From contig CALGII010000068.1 in NCBI GenBank assembly GCA_937915485.1, positions 1 through 24,032 on the forward strand: 24,032 bases of DNA, read 5' to 3'. The DNA is from an uncultured Ignavibacteriota bacterium (lineage in GTDB: Bacteria > Bacteroidota > Ignavibacteria > Tepidaquicellales > Tepidaquicellaceae). Below, one piece after another: positions 8,301 through 16,110 of this stretch. The notes under the pieces were generated by a model. It searched no databases and was not told the origin of the DNA. It worked only from the letters and a program-made list of their open reading frames with translations. The number at the start of each line of letters is the position of its first letter. Positions within the stretch are counted from its first letter, which is position 1. The translations under genes and the position numbers were made by a program.

Positions 8301-8830
8301 ATTTCGTCGTAGTTATGATAGAAAGCCAGACGCGCCGCGGGGCGAATCTGTCCCGCGCCGGTGTTCATCGTTCCGAGTTTGCCGATTTCGCCCGTGGTGT
8401 TGAGCCATTCTTTAATGTGTGGAACGTCGTTAATCCTGTGAATGTAGTCTGACGGATTTACGGGATTGAAGATTTTTTCCGACGGCTTGAAGTCAATTTC
8501 GTTTATAAGGTAATCTCTTTCTCTCGCTATACCGCTTTCCTCGGCGGGAGCGTTGTCAGTGTCAATGTACAGATACGAAGTGATAGGGAAGTCGTCGAGC
8601 GAGCCGTATTTTTCAACGAACTGTCTTCTGATTCTAAGCATAACTTCCTTGCCCGTGCCGCCGAGACCTATAAGGATGGTCGGCATGAACTCCTGAGTCT
8701 TCAGTTCGAGCGAGCCCTTATCGACGGAGCCTTTTTCAACGTTCGCCTTGTCGTAATTCGATTTGTCGAAACCCGATTTATCGAAACTCGCGGGTTCTTT
8801 CTGTTCCGGTAATTTGAATGGATCAGCCAT
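5369..8830 (-). CDS. Large tubulin/FtsZ-like GTPase (Tubulin_2 type) with C-terminal SHOCT-like domain
   Basis: A 1153-residue protein. The N-terminus is low-complexity, with five pentapeptide repeats at 16-40 (FDKSG FDKSN YDKAN VEKGS VDKGS). Then comes a tubulin-superfamily nucleotide fold: TILIGLGGTGKEV (51-63) followed by ITSYLYIDTDN, and the tubulin signature GGTGSG at 221-226. This matches the Tubulin_2 / FtsZ-like families that are much longer than FtsZ. The middle is helical and charged. The last 33 residues (from FNLDELKKLKQAL, with ITKDEYEAAKKRIL) look like a SHOCT short C-terminal domain. Families of this kind have been proposed to act in membrane remodelling or with vWA/AAA partners. 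No such partner lies in the window. The cellular role is unknown. It is flanked by repeats on both sides and appears monocistronic. Confidence 0.85.
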   Translation of the reverse strand: MADPFKLPEQKEPASFDKSGFDKSNYDKANVEKGSVDKGSLELKTQEFMPTILIGLGGTGKEVMLRIRRQFVEKYGSLDDFPITSYLYIDTDNAPAEESGIARERDYLINEIDFKPSEKIFNPVNPSDYIHRINDVPHIKEWLNTTGEIGKLGTMNTGAGQIRPAARLAFYHNYDEIVYKLASAKSTITDSRSINVVKDRHNIKSVNTEKINVYVITSISGGTGSGMYIDMGFLIRHLFRNQAVSSCYIVLPKIYQGYGKERVFANGYAALMELEHYNLKNPFNVAWKKNENHKFQPGVYDDVYLIDGENSKNLSLSEQSNRDIYKMIADTIFQDFSNSDFANYKRGVRVNLVQYKQRLYPDDNTVSENTFSRKYSTLGQSTISIPVDRIILSCSYKLCEDIINYYLTFAEGSQSSIDAYLREEMLPELGILESSSKHQMLNTLYSMGEKSSIQSQIKTFLNNMKNELVSGRRGDKWSAHINSEKQKFDTNFKDDNDITRKGLFYSQIYANRTNIINKIIGDRDRNIVGSLERKINSLINDSTRGVFYAISLLRRLQFILTNGNFDYIPAFEKEIKDLQILVSRLEAEVKSRMQDLREDESRSKLNVMRKAAMEGTLEKLLKVLDEYYNALIKLHSRYYAKEICQRMLALVERGSKTDDGKILFTGLISDINKLTGNLGILKENFKRKYEYFIQKQDTSFNLNIYEPDDVRNEYYLKYIGSGQGATDRIKVLAFELLKELNASDVTDIVNILKDSDAKIVEENMLRFARKQFEGIREDYNITEILFERDILRSESKIRGMLNQAFPWLRINEVPGRFKLDNSAKKFYIGVRTNTPSFIKFKNLITSIAGSSIEFKDSADNSSLTFYTEWAGFPLFYSYTISEEMKNYYKNLVKNSNIDMHNNKNYFVYGDIIPLTNEERKRYDESYKAFILGLIFGLFEIDFEVNPATGERKAFFKYTLQEGITVSRTEQLGIETRLINRLFEEEGPESLRYKILKEADSLKKKFIDKELFAEVLLIFEYYYENVYKLEEVEIAGQAKKKTETYQYKIVRELAREIENYIPADSKDEFVKSVKTLRKNLDKFSFLCGDGNKRVLRVKQLLDGGVEIRQNEPAAKEQKGGSFNLDELKKLKQALDENLITKDEYEAAKKRILNL

Positions 8831-8954
8831 AATAATTATACGTAAATTATTAGAAAATAGTCATATCCGAATTGATTATATAGTGAAAAAAAGTATCAAT
8901 GGAACACAGAAGAAGAAGATTCCCGCAGATTTCCTTTTTAAAATATAATAGCAC

Positions 8955-9003
8955 ACAGATAAGAGCGGAAAGAATACAAGACTTAAATTTACCACAGAGC
9001 GCA
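8955..9003. repeat. 49-bp direct repeat, copy 1
   Basis: Starts ACAGATAAGAGCGG and ends AGAGCGCA. It matches 9133-9181 with four mismatches, 178 bp apart. Between the copies is CACAGAG-rich and CGGATTAACACAG-type sequence resembling dispersed intergenic repeats. No convincing gene lies in 8831-9181. Confidence 0.65.
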
Positions 9004-9132
9004 TTGAGAACACAGAGAAGAGCAAGAGATTTTTTAGATAGAAGAGCAAGAGCGATTCGCCACGGATTAACACAGATTTGCACGGATTAATAGCGTTCCT
9101 GCCAAGTGCATGCAGGAATGACAGAACGATGG

Positions 9133-9181
9133 ACAGATAAGAGCGGAAAGAACATAAGACTTATATTTACCAAAGAGCGCA
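9133..9181. repeat. 49-bp direct repeat, copy 2
   Basis: Second copy of the 8955-9003 repeat. It ends where the sequence becomes strongly AT-rich, so it coincides with the apparent left edge of the restriction-modification island. Confidence 0.65.
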
Positions 9182-9232
9182 AGTTATCTATAACCGGACT
9201 GGTCAAAAATGTGAAAGTTACATATCAAAACA

Positions 9233-9246
9233 TATCAAATTTGATA
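9233..9246. promoter_or_regulatory. Perfect 14-bp palindrome, operator candidate
   Basis: TATCAAATTTGATA is a perfect dyad followed by an A/T run. Related GTTATCA half-sites occur at 9314-9320 and 9335-9341, and TGATAAC at 9242-9248. It is a plausible dimeric regulator site upstream of hsdM. No regulator gene is seen nearby. Confidence 0.4.
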
Positions 9247-9393
9247 ACTTTTTTTTGTAAAAACGAGAGCCGGGATTGAGAAAACAGGAGTTTGCGGAAA
9301 TGATTTCAAAAAAGTTATCAAAAACTTTCGATTTGTTATCATTTGGTCAATAAATTTAGTATAAACAATACTTAAGGGCAGGAAGACAAAAAA

Positions 9394-9537
9394 GTGTCAA
9401 AAAGTGTCAAAAAACGTGACACGATAGTGTCAAAAAGTATCAGATTTGACACTAAAAGTGTCATAATTTTTTCTTCTGTAATTGAAAAAACAATAACTTA
9501 TTCGAAAATTTTCCGAAAACGTGCCGAAAAAGTGTCA
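9394..9537. promoter_or_regulatory. Cluster of seven GTGTCA motifs upstream of hsdM
   Basis: GTGTCA occurs forward at 9394, 9404, 9427, 9458 and 9532, and reversed (TGACAC) at 9417 and 9448. The first two are 10 bp apart, one helical turn. AGTGTCAAA (9426) and TTTGACACT (ending 9453) form a dyad with a 10-base spacer. The sites are embedded in A-tracts. They look like a protein-binding array. The remaining 9551-9876 is AT-rich, with a TATAAT at 9854-9859 close to the hsdM start and no recognisable gene. Confidence 0.5.
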
Positions 9538-9876
9538 CATAATATCAGATACAGGATCAATTAACTTTTTACAAATAAATAAAAAATTAGGGAATAGAAG
9601 TCGGACAGTAAAAGCAAAATGTGAAGTTCGTTGATTTAGAAACCGCAGAAATGCAAAAATATCAAAGAACAAGATTAACCATAATAATATATGGTAGCAG
9701 TGCCGAGATTGCAATGCAAAAAGACGGTACCTCGGTTAAAAGTATGCGAACGCTTAAAGGATGCTCAAAGATTGATTATATATGCATTTATTCCTTTTTA
9801 ATTCCCGATATGTTGTTAAATTAACATATAACTTCGAGAAAACATTAGAAATGTATAATAAAAGAAAATTCAATTT

Positions 9877-12054
9877 ATGGCAAATCATCAGGAATTAGTC
9901 AATTTTATCTGGAATATTGCAAACAAACTTCGGGGACCTTATAAACCACCACAATACAGAAGAGTAATGCTACCGATGATAGTATTAAGAAGACTGGATT
10001 GTGTGCTTGAAGAGAATAAAGAAAAAGTGTTTAAAAAGTATAAACAACTAAAAGCAAAGGGATTAAAAGACAAAGCATTGCATTCAGCATTAGCAAAATT
10101 TGCATCGAAAAACAGAAAACAGCCTTTATATAATATAAGCAAATATACATTCAAGAAATTACTTGAAGACCCGGATCATATAGCGAAGAATCTGATAAAT
10201 TATATAAACGGATTTTCGCCAAATGTAAAAGATATTTTCGAGAATTTTAAATTTGAACAGGAAATCGAGAAACTGAAAAAAGTCAACAGACTTTATATAA
10301 TCATTCAGGAATTTGCAGGAGTTGATTTCCATCCGGATGTTGTTTCAAATATCGACATGGGATATGTTTTCGAAGAGTTAATACGAAAGTTTAACGAACA
10401 AGCGAATGAGGAAGCAGGGGATCACTTTACACCAAGAGAAGTTATTAAACTCATGACACATATTTTATATTCCAACGAAGAGGACATATACAAAGAAGGA
10501 ATAATAAAAACAATTTACGATCCTGCCTGTGGAACGGGAGGAATGCTTTCAGTGTCTGAGGATTACATTAAATCCCATAACAGCAAGGCTTACGTAGAAT
10601 TATTCGGACAGGAATACAATGATGAATCATACGCGATATGCACGTCCGATTTACTCATCAAAGACGAAGAAGTGGATAATATAATTTTCGGAGATACGCT
10701 TGGAGACGGGGAAACCACGGACGGACATCCTGACAAAAAATTTGACTACATGCTTGCCAATCCGCCATTCGGCGTGGAATGGAAACCTCAAAAAGATACT
10801 GTTGAAAATGAATATGAAGAGTATGGGTTTGATGGCAGGTTCGGACCCGGGCTTCCGAGAATAAGCGACGGTTCTTTACTGTTTCTGCTTCACATGATTT
10901 CAAAAATGAAGGAGCCTCCTGAGGTAGGCGGGAGCGGTTCGAAGATAGCGATTGTCTTTAACGGTTCGCCTTTATTTTCCGGAGACGCCGGTTCCGGCGA
11001 AAGCAATATTAGAAGATGGATAATTGAGAATGACCTGCTTGACTGCATTGTTGCGTTGCCGGACCAGTTGTTCTATAACACGGGTATCTCTACGTATATA
11101 TGGTTTGTGACGAATAAAAAACCGAATGAGAGAAAAGGCAAGGTGCAGATAATCGACGCGACGAGGCATTACAGGAAAATGTCAAAGAGCAAGGGCAACA
11201 AAAGGAATGAAATATCAGAAGTGCAGATTGATGAATTAACAAAACTTTACGGAAATTTCAGGCATAATGAAAAAAGGAAAGTTGAGGTTGACGGAGAAAT
11301 AGAAGAAAGAGTTTGCAGCAAGATATTCGAAAACAAGGAATTCGGATACATAAAAGTTACGGTTGAGAGGCCGTTGCGGTTGAATTTTCAGGCAAGTGAG
11401 GAAAGAATTCAAAGGTTAAGAGAAGAGCCGGCTTTTATTTTGTTAGCGGAAAGCAAGAAGAAGAAAGATAAGAAAATAATAGAAAAAGAAGAGGAAGCAG
11501 GTAGGATTTTACAGACAGGTTTGATAAATGCGCTTGGAAAGATGGACAAAGAAAATATTTACAGGAACAGGGCGGTATTCACAGAAGAACTTGATAAGAT
11601 TTTGAAGGAAAGCGGAATAAAAGTCGATTCGCTACTAAAGAAAGCAATCTTAAACGCATTATCCGAGAAAGACCCTGAAGCGGAAATATGCTATGAAAGC
11701 AAAGGAAATCCGGAGCCCGATTCCGAATTAAGGGATTACGAAAATATTGATTTGCCCAAAGGGATAGTGCTGCCTTTGCCATTGGATTATGACAATAAGA
11801 CGGGGCTTGAAGATTTAATAAAAATTGTAAAAGGACATTGTGAAGTGTATATGAAGAAGGAAGTCCTTCCTCATGTGCCAGATGCCTGGATTGATTATGC
11901 AAAGACGAAGATTGGATATGAAATCTCGGTAAACAGATATTTTTATGTCTTCAAACCGCCACGGGAATTATCAATAATTGAAAAAGAAATACAAGAGACC
12001 GAAGATAATATTCGAGATTCATTTAAAAACATCAAGCTTTATGGAAAAATATAA
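9877..12054 (+). CDS. hsdM: Type I restriction-modification methyltransferase subunit HsdM
   Basis: N6-adenine DNA methyltransferase subunit of a type I system. It works with HsdS to methylate host sites and with HsdR to restrict. An N-terminal helical HsdM_N domain is followed by the SAM-binding domain with DHFTPREV before motif I, DPACGTGGM (215-223), and catalytic motif IV NPPFG (295-299). At 725 residues it is longer than E. coli HsdM but typical of the long subfamily that carries extra C-terminal helices and ends with WIDYAKTKIGYEISVNRYFYVFKPP, followed by a coiled-coil-like tail. No clear SD precedes the ATG. It overlaps the next gene by 14 bases. Base composition here is intermediate between the core genome and the very AT-rich accessory genes that follow. 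Confidence 0.95.
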   Translation: MANHQELVNFIWNIANKLRGPYKPPQYRRVMLPMIVLRRLDCVLEENKEKVFKKYKQLKAKGLKDKALHSALAKFASKNRKQPLYNISKYTFKKLLEDPDHIAKNLINYINGFSPNVKDIFENFKFEQEIEKLKKVNRLYIIIQEFAGVDFHPDVVSNIDMGYVFEELIRKFNEQANEEAGDHFTPREVIKLMTHILYSNEEDIYKEGIIKTIYDPACGTGGMLSVSEDYIKSHNSKAYVELFGQEYNDESYAICTSDLLIKDEEVDNIIFGDTLGDGETTDGHPDKKFDYMLANPPFGVEWKPQKDTVENEYEEYGFDGRFGPGLPRISDGSLLFLLHMISKMKEPPEVGGSGSKIAIVFNGSPLFSGDAGSGESNIRRWIIENDLLDCIVALPDQLFYNTGISTYIWFVTNKKPNERKGKVQIIDATRHYRKMSKSKGNKRNEISEVQIDELTKLYGNFRHNEKRKVEVDGEIEERVCSKIFENKEFGYIKVTVERPLRLNFQASEERIQRLREEPAFILLAESKKKKDKKIIEKEEEAGRILQTGLINALGKMDKENIYRNRAVFTEELDKILKESGIKVDSLLKKAILNALSEKDPEAEICYESKGNPEPDSELRDYENIDLPKGIVLPLPLDYDNKTGLEDLIKIVKGHCEVYMKKEVLPHVPDAWIDYAKTKIGYEISVNRYFYVFKPPRELSIIEKEIQETEDNIRDSFKNIKLYGKI

Positions 12055-13147
12055 TCTTAGTTTTGAAATAAGTAATAAAGAAATAAGTGATATTATTAAT
12101 GATGATATCCCGGATATTGCAGAAAGAAGAAAAAATTTTTTTGAAATAACTCGATTTCCACATTTGGAAAATGTTATTTCAAATATCTTATCATTTTATT
12201 TGGATAGAAGTGCAGATCATAATTTTTCGGATCTTTTTGTAAATTCATTATTAGATATCTTGAAAGAAAAAAACGGGTACATCTTAAATTTAATAGATTG
12301 GTTTGTCGAGAGAGAAGTTATGACCCAAAATGGAAACAGAATTGACATATTAATAAAAGACAGTTCCGATAAAGAAAATTCAACTGCAATAATTATTGAG
12401 AATAAAATTTATGCAGGTTTAAATAATCCATTAGAAGATTATTTGAATCCATCTAATGAAATAAATAATTCAATTGGAGTTTTATTGACATTATTCCCAA
12501 TTAAAAGTGATTTATATGTAAATATTACACACAAAGAATTTATTGAGAAAGTTTTTAAAAATATTCATTCTTACATTCTAAATGCCGACGATAGGCACAT
12601 TTTATTTCTAAAAGACTATTATCAAAACATATTAAACTTAACAAATATTAAGGAAATGGATGATTTCATAAAGTTTTATTTGAAAAATGGGAAAAAATTA
12701 GATGAATTATTTACTGTTAGGAAAAACTTGTTTGAATATTTATGTGAAGTAATAAAAAATACGGATTTTCAATTAACCGGAATTGCAAGCTTTTCCGGTA
12801 ACAGAGAAGAGGTATGGCAATATATTGACAACAGTAAAAATTCTTGGATTAAATTCATAAATAAAAATATATTTTCGAAAAATACTTTCATCATAGAAAT
12901 TGGCTTATATCAGAAAATTGTAAATTTCGACGAGATTAAAAGTAATAATCTAATTACAGAGTTAAAAAATAAAAACGATATAATAGAATATCCATATAGA
13001 GATGTTGCGAATTATCCTTGGTTTTATAAAGAATACATTGTTGACGAAAAATTTCTACTAAATTATGGGAAGGAATTACTAGAATTATATGAAAAAGATT
13101 GGAAAGAAATTAATCAATTAATAATACAATCTATAAAAATAAAGTAA
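12041..13147 (+). CDS. PD-(D/E)XK nuclease-superfamily protein in the hsd operon
   Basis: A 368-residue protein counted from the ATG at 12041. An in-frame ATG at 11978 exists but would overlap hsdM by 77 bases, and its extra residues read like hsdM's shadow frame. The nuclease core is visible as NRIDILI (D102), then IIIENKIYAG (E120, K122), the D...ExK pattern of the PD-(D/E)XK fold. It resembles the PDDEXK_4 type of 'PD-(D/E)XK nuclease family protein'. The N- and C-terminal parts are helical, Asn/Lys-rich and unrecognised. It overlaps hsdM by 14 bases and ends 5 bases before hsdS, so it is embedded in the methyltransferase operon although not part of the classical complex. Very AT-rich, suggesting separate acquisition. 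Target unknown. Confidence 0.75.
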   Translation: MEKYNLSFEISNKEISDIINDDIPDIAERRKNFFEITRFPHLENVISNILSFYLDRSADHNFSDLFVNSLLDILKEKNGYILNLIDWFVEREVMTQNGNRIDILIKDSSDKENSTAIIIENKIYAGLNNPLEDYLNPSNEINNSIGVLLTLFPIKSDLYVNITHKEFIEKVFKNIHSYILNADDRHILFLKDYYQNILNLTNIKEMDDFIKFYLKNGKKLDELFTVRKNLFEYLCEVIKNTDFQLTGIASFSGNREEVWQYIDNSKNSWIKFINKNIFSKNTFIIEIGLYQKIVNFDEIKSNNLITELKNKNDIIEYPYRDVANYPWFYKEYIVDEKFLLNYGKELLELYEKDWKEINQLIIQSIKIK

Positions 13148-13152
13148 TAACC

Positions 13153-14472
13153 ATGGCCTCAGAATATTTTAAAAATATATATTATTTGAAATCATATGAT
13201 GCGAAACGAACGGATTGGAATATTAAGAAGTTTAAATATAACGTGACGATAAATAATGAAAAAAACGATTATGCTGATTCCGAAGAATATACATATATAG
13301 GTTTGGAGAATATTGAATCATGGACTGGGAAAATAATAGAGACTAATGAATTTATCCCACAAGGTATTGCAACAAAATATGAAACCGGAGATATATTATT
13401 CGGAAAGTTAAGGCCCTATCTCGCGAAGGTTTATTTAGCAGAGAAATCGGGATATTGTACAACAGAAGCAATTGTTATGAGTTGTCATAGTGAATTATAC
13501 CCCAAATATCTTTTTTATTTTTTGATATCTTCGATTTTTATAAAGGAAATAGATTCTTTTACATACGGGGCAAAAATGCCGCGTATAAATTGGGAGACAA
13601 TTGGAAATTTACCAATAATATATCCAACAATAAAAAAGCAAGAAGAAATTGTAGATCTTCTCGATCATCAAACATCACATATTGACGAATTAATAAATCA
13701 AAAACAAAAACTCATAGGGCTGCTTGAAGAACAAAAAGACACATTAATTACAAAAGCGGTTACTAAAGGGATAGAAGAAGATGTAAAGATGAAGCCATCA
13801 TATAACCAATGGATAGGAGAAATTCCGGAACATTGGATAAAATCAAAAATAGGTTTCTGCTTTGATATTAAATTAGGTAAGATGCTCCAAACAGAACCTA
13901 AATATGATGATGACGTATTAAAGCCTTATTTAAGAGCAGCTAATGTTCAGTGGAATGAAATTAACAGGGATAGTATTTATGAGATGTATTTCGACAAAAA
14001 GGAAATAGGGGAATTGAAATTAAAAAAAAGGGATTTACTTATTAGCGAAGGAGGAGATGTAGGAAGGAGCTGCATCTGGAATGATGATGAAGAGATGTAT
14101 TACCAGAATGCTATTATAAGAGCAAGAGAGCCAAAGAAAATAAATGTTAAGGTGGAATTCCTATATTATTGGATTTATTATCTAAAAATGAGCGGCATAT
14201 TGAATTTAATCTGCAATACAGCCACAATATCTCATTATACCGCAGAAAAGGTAAATTCTACGATATTAATATATCCCGAAATCGAAGAACAAAATATGAT
14301 TATCGAATATATTGAATCAAATGTCAAACCTATTGAAGATATTATAAGAAAGACAAGTACATCTATAGAATATTTAAAAGAATACCGTTCTGCATTAATC
14401 ACATCGGCTGTAACGGGTCAGATTTATGTAAGGGATTTCAGAAACGAAAATAATGACGGCAATGACATTTAA
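13153..14472 (+). CDS. hsdS: Type I restriction-modification specificity subunit HsdS
   Basis: DNA-recognition subunit that dictates which bipartite site HsdM methylates and HsdR restricts. The 439 residues show the classic duplicated layout. Target-recognition domain 1 spans about 1-150. A central conserved helix follows (about 155-205), with QEEIVDLLDHQTSHIDELI and LITKAVTKG. Target-recognition domain 2 opens with WIGEIPEHW near 215-225. The distal conserved helix runs about 377-423, with EEQNMIIEYIE and LITSAVTGQI. The two 'LIT(K/S)AVT' repeats mark the ends of each half. Full length, no frameshift. It starts 5 bases after the nuclease stop and overlaps fic by up to 20 bases. The recognition sequence cannot be read from the protein. 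Confidence 0.95.
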   Translation: MASEYFKNIYYLKSYDAKRTDWNIKKFKYNVTINNEKNDYADSEEYTYIGLENIESWTGKIIETNEFIPQGIATKYETGDILFGKLRPYLAKVYLAEKSGYCTTEAIVMSCHSELYPKYLFYFLISSIFIKEIDSFTYGAKMPRINWETIGNLPIIYPTIKKQEEIVDLLDHQTSHIDELINQKQKLIGLLEEQKDTLITKAVTKGIEEDVKMKPSYNQWIGEIPEHWIKSKIGFCFDIKLGKMLQTEPKYDDDVLKPYLRAANVQWNEINRDSIYEMYFDKKEIGELKLKKRDLLISEGGDVGRSCIWNDDEEMYYQNAIIRAREPKKINVKVEFLYYWIYYLKMSGILNLICNTATISHYTAEKVNSTILIYPEIEEQNMIIEYIESNVKPIEDIIRKTSTSIEYLKEYRSALITSAVTGQIYVRDFRNENNDGNDI

Positions 14473-15547
14473 TCCCAATATACCATATAACGAATTACCG
14501 ACTATACCGCCGGATATTAATTTTGATGATGTTGAAATACTAAAAAAAGTAAACAAGGCAAACATCGCGTTATCTAAATTAAGCGGTGAAGCGAAATCCA
14601 TTCCGAACAGGCAACTGTTAATAGAACCTTTGACATTTCGGGAAGCTGTCGCGAGTTCAGAGATAGAAAATATCAATACCACTTTAGACGAAGCATTTCA
14701 AACGGTTTTCTTTGTAGAATCAGATTTGAAAAAGGAGCAGAAAGAAACCAAAAATTACAAAGAGGCTTTGCTAAAAGGATACAAAATCATAAAAGAGAAT
14801 AATTTTCTCGTCACAAATTCCATAATAGAAATACAAACAATATTAGAGCCGGCAAAACCAGGGATAAGAAATATCCCGGGGACTAAAATTAAGAATCAGA
14901 AAACAGGCGAAGTAATATTTACGCCGCCGGAAGGTGAAACCCAATTAAGAGATTTACTAAAGAATTTTGAAAATTATTTCAACAAATTCACATATGATGT
15001 CGATCCTTTAATAAAGATGGCTGTACTTCATTATCAATTTGAATCCATACATCCTTTTTTTGACGGGAACGGCAGGACAGGGCGAATTTTGATGGTTTTA
15101 TATTTATGCCTTGTCAATCGTTTAGAACTACCAATACTTTTTTTAAGCGGATACATAAATAAAAATAAGAATGACTATTACAGATTGCTAAAAGAAGTGA
15201 CAACAAAAGGCAACTGGAAGGAATGGATTTTATATATTCTGAATGCAGTTGAAATTCAATCATTAGCCACTACAAAATCGGTAACCGGTATCAGGGAACT
15301 AATGATTACATATAAAGAATTGATAAGAATGAAAAAGCCAAAATATCCGGTTGCAGAATTAATAGACTATTTATTCAGTTACCCTTATTATTCGCAAAGT
15401 TCGTTAATGCAAAGTTTAAATATTCTTTCAAGAAAGACAGCGTCTAAATATTTTTCGGAATTAATGGAAATAGGAATTTTGGAGGAAAAACGTTATAAAA
15501 ATGATAAAGTCTATTTCTGCCGAAGATTCCATGAATTCTTGATATAG
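14453..15547 (+). CDS. Fic-family AMP-transferase, class II (self-inhibited)
   Basis: Fic proteins transfer AMP (or other phosphate-containing groups) to hydroxyl side chains of target proteins. The catalytic motif is complete: HPFFDGNGRTGR at 200-211, with H200 as the catalytic base. Upstream, SSEIEN at 68-73 fits the inhibitory [S/T]xxxE[G/N] helix (S68, E72, N73) found N-terminal in class II Fic proteins, so no separate antitoxin is expected. The region 'IPNRQLLIEPLTFREAVASSEIEN' before it and a C-terminal winged-helix-like part (about 300-364) agree with the common Fic/DUF4172-like long form. Start could also be the ATG at 14462. Both overlap the hsdS end, implying co-expression with the methyltransferase. 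Fic genes inside type I loci are known from other genomes; the protein target is not. Confidence 0.9.
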   Translation: MTAMTFNPNIPYNELPTIPPDINFDDVEILKKVNKANIALSKLSGEAKSIPNRQLLIEPLTFREAVASSEIENINTTLDEAFQTVFFVESDLKKEQKETKNYKEALLKGYKIIKENNFLVTNSIIEIQTILEPAKPGIRNIPGTKIKNQKTGEVIFTPPEGETQLRDLLKNFENYFNKFTYDVDPLIKMAVLHYQFESIHPFFDGNGRTGRILMVLYLCLVNRLELPILFLSGYINKNKNDYYRLLKEVTTKGNWKEWILYILNAVEIQSLATTKSVTGIRELMITYKELIRMKKPKYPVAELIDYLFSYPYYSQSSLMQSLNILSRKTASKYFSELMEIGILEEKRYKNDKVYFCRRFHEFLI

Positions 15548-15589
15548 AGTGAATTAGAAAATTTTGTTTTTATAGATATTTAAATGAAA

Positions 15590-15777
15590 CTATGGGTAAA
15601 AATTTAAAAAAAATACCCATAGGTTTATAACTATGGGTAAAAAAGCAGAAAATTTACTCATAGATTAGGTGTATGGGTAAAAAATTGGAAAAAATGCGCA
15701 TAGGTAAAGATGTACAGGTAAAAAATCAGAAATTTTGCACATAGATATGAGTAAAAATATAAAAAAGTGAGGATATT
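15590..15777. repeat. 33-nt imperfect palindromic repeat array, cluster 1 (4-5 units)
   Basis: Units start at 15590, 15631, 15671 and 15712, with a degenerate fifth near 15745. Each of the first four is exactly 33 nt with 7-8-nt spacers, period 40-41. Left arms read CTATGGGTA or close variants, right arms TACCCATAG, TACTCATAG or TGCGCATAG, and the centre is A-rich. Unit 1 is a perfect 9-bp dyad. The first unit begins 42 bases after the fic stop. Possible roles are a protein-binding array or RNA hairpins. Confidence 0.8.
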
Positions 15778-15824
15778 AAACAAATACAGACTTACAAAAA
15801 TGGGAATCGATAATTTATATGATT

Positions 15825-15996
15825 AGGTTGGTAGATGGGTTGGTTGTTGCGGTGATTATGAAAAGAAAGCGAATAGGAAATATCGTTGAAAATCTGACGT
15901 TGTAAATAAGAAAATTGAGCAAAAAGGTAATTATTCCGGAAGAGTTCGAATAATTTGATTACAAATAATATTTGTAAAGGTTGGTAGATAGGTTGG
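15825..15996. repeat. GGTTGGTAG direct repeats between the two palindrome clusters
   Basis: AGGTTGGTAGATGGGTTGG at 15825-15843 recurs at 15978-15996 with one mismatch, and each copy itself holds two GGTTGG cores. The DNA between is AT-rich. The opposite-strand open frame over 15931-16113 is only a by-product of these repeats and has no family resemblance. Confidence 0.6.
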
Positions 15997-16110
15997 TAGG
16001 TAAGTTATTAAAAAGGATTGGCGATGTGAGAGATTTATTACGCAATAAGAAAAACATGAATGGAGTGGGCTCAGGACCCACATCCGTATTTTATTAAAAA
16101 TAAAGTTGAA

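Noticed and set aside
8850..9090. Overlapping 60-77 residue open frames on both strands
   Set aside because: They run through the CACAGAG-type repeats, show no start signals, and the hydrophobic look of one frame comes from AG/CT-rich sequence.
9621..9824. 67-residue plus-strand gene before hsdM
   Set aside because: No family resemblance, no SD and odd composition; most likely a chance open frame in the control region.
11978..12040. Longer N-terminus of the PD-(D/E)XK protein
   Set aside because: It would overlap hsdM by 77 bases; the ATG at 12041 gives the short overlap normal for the operon.
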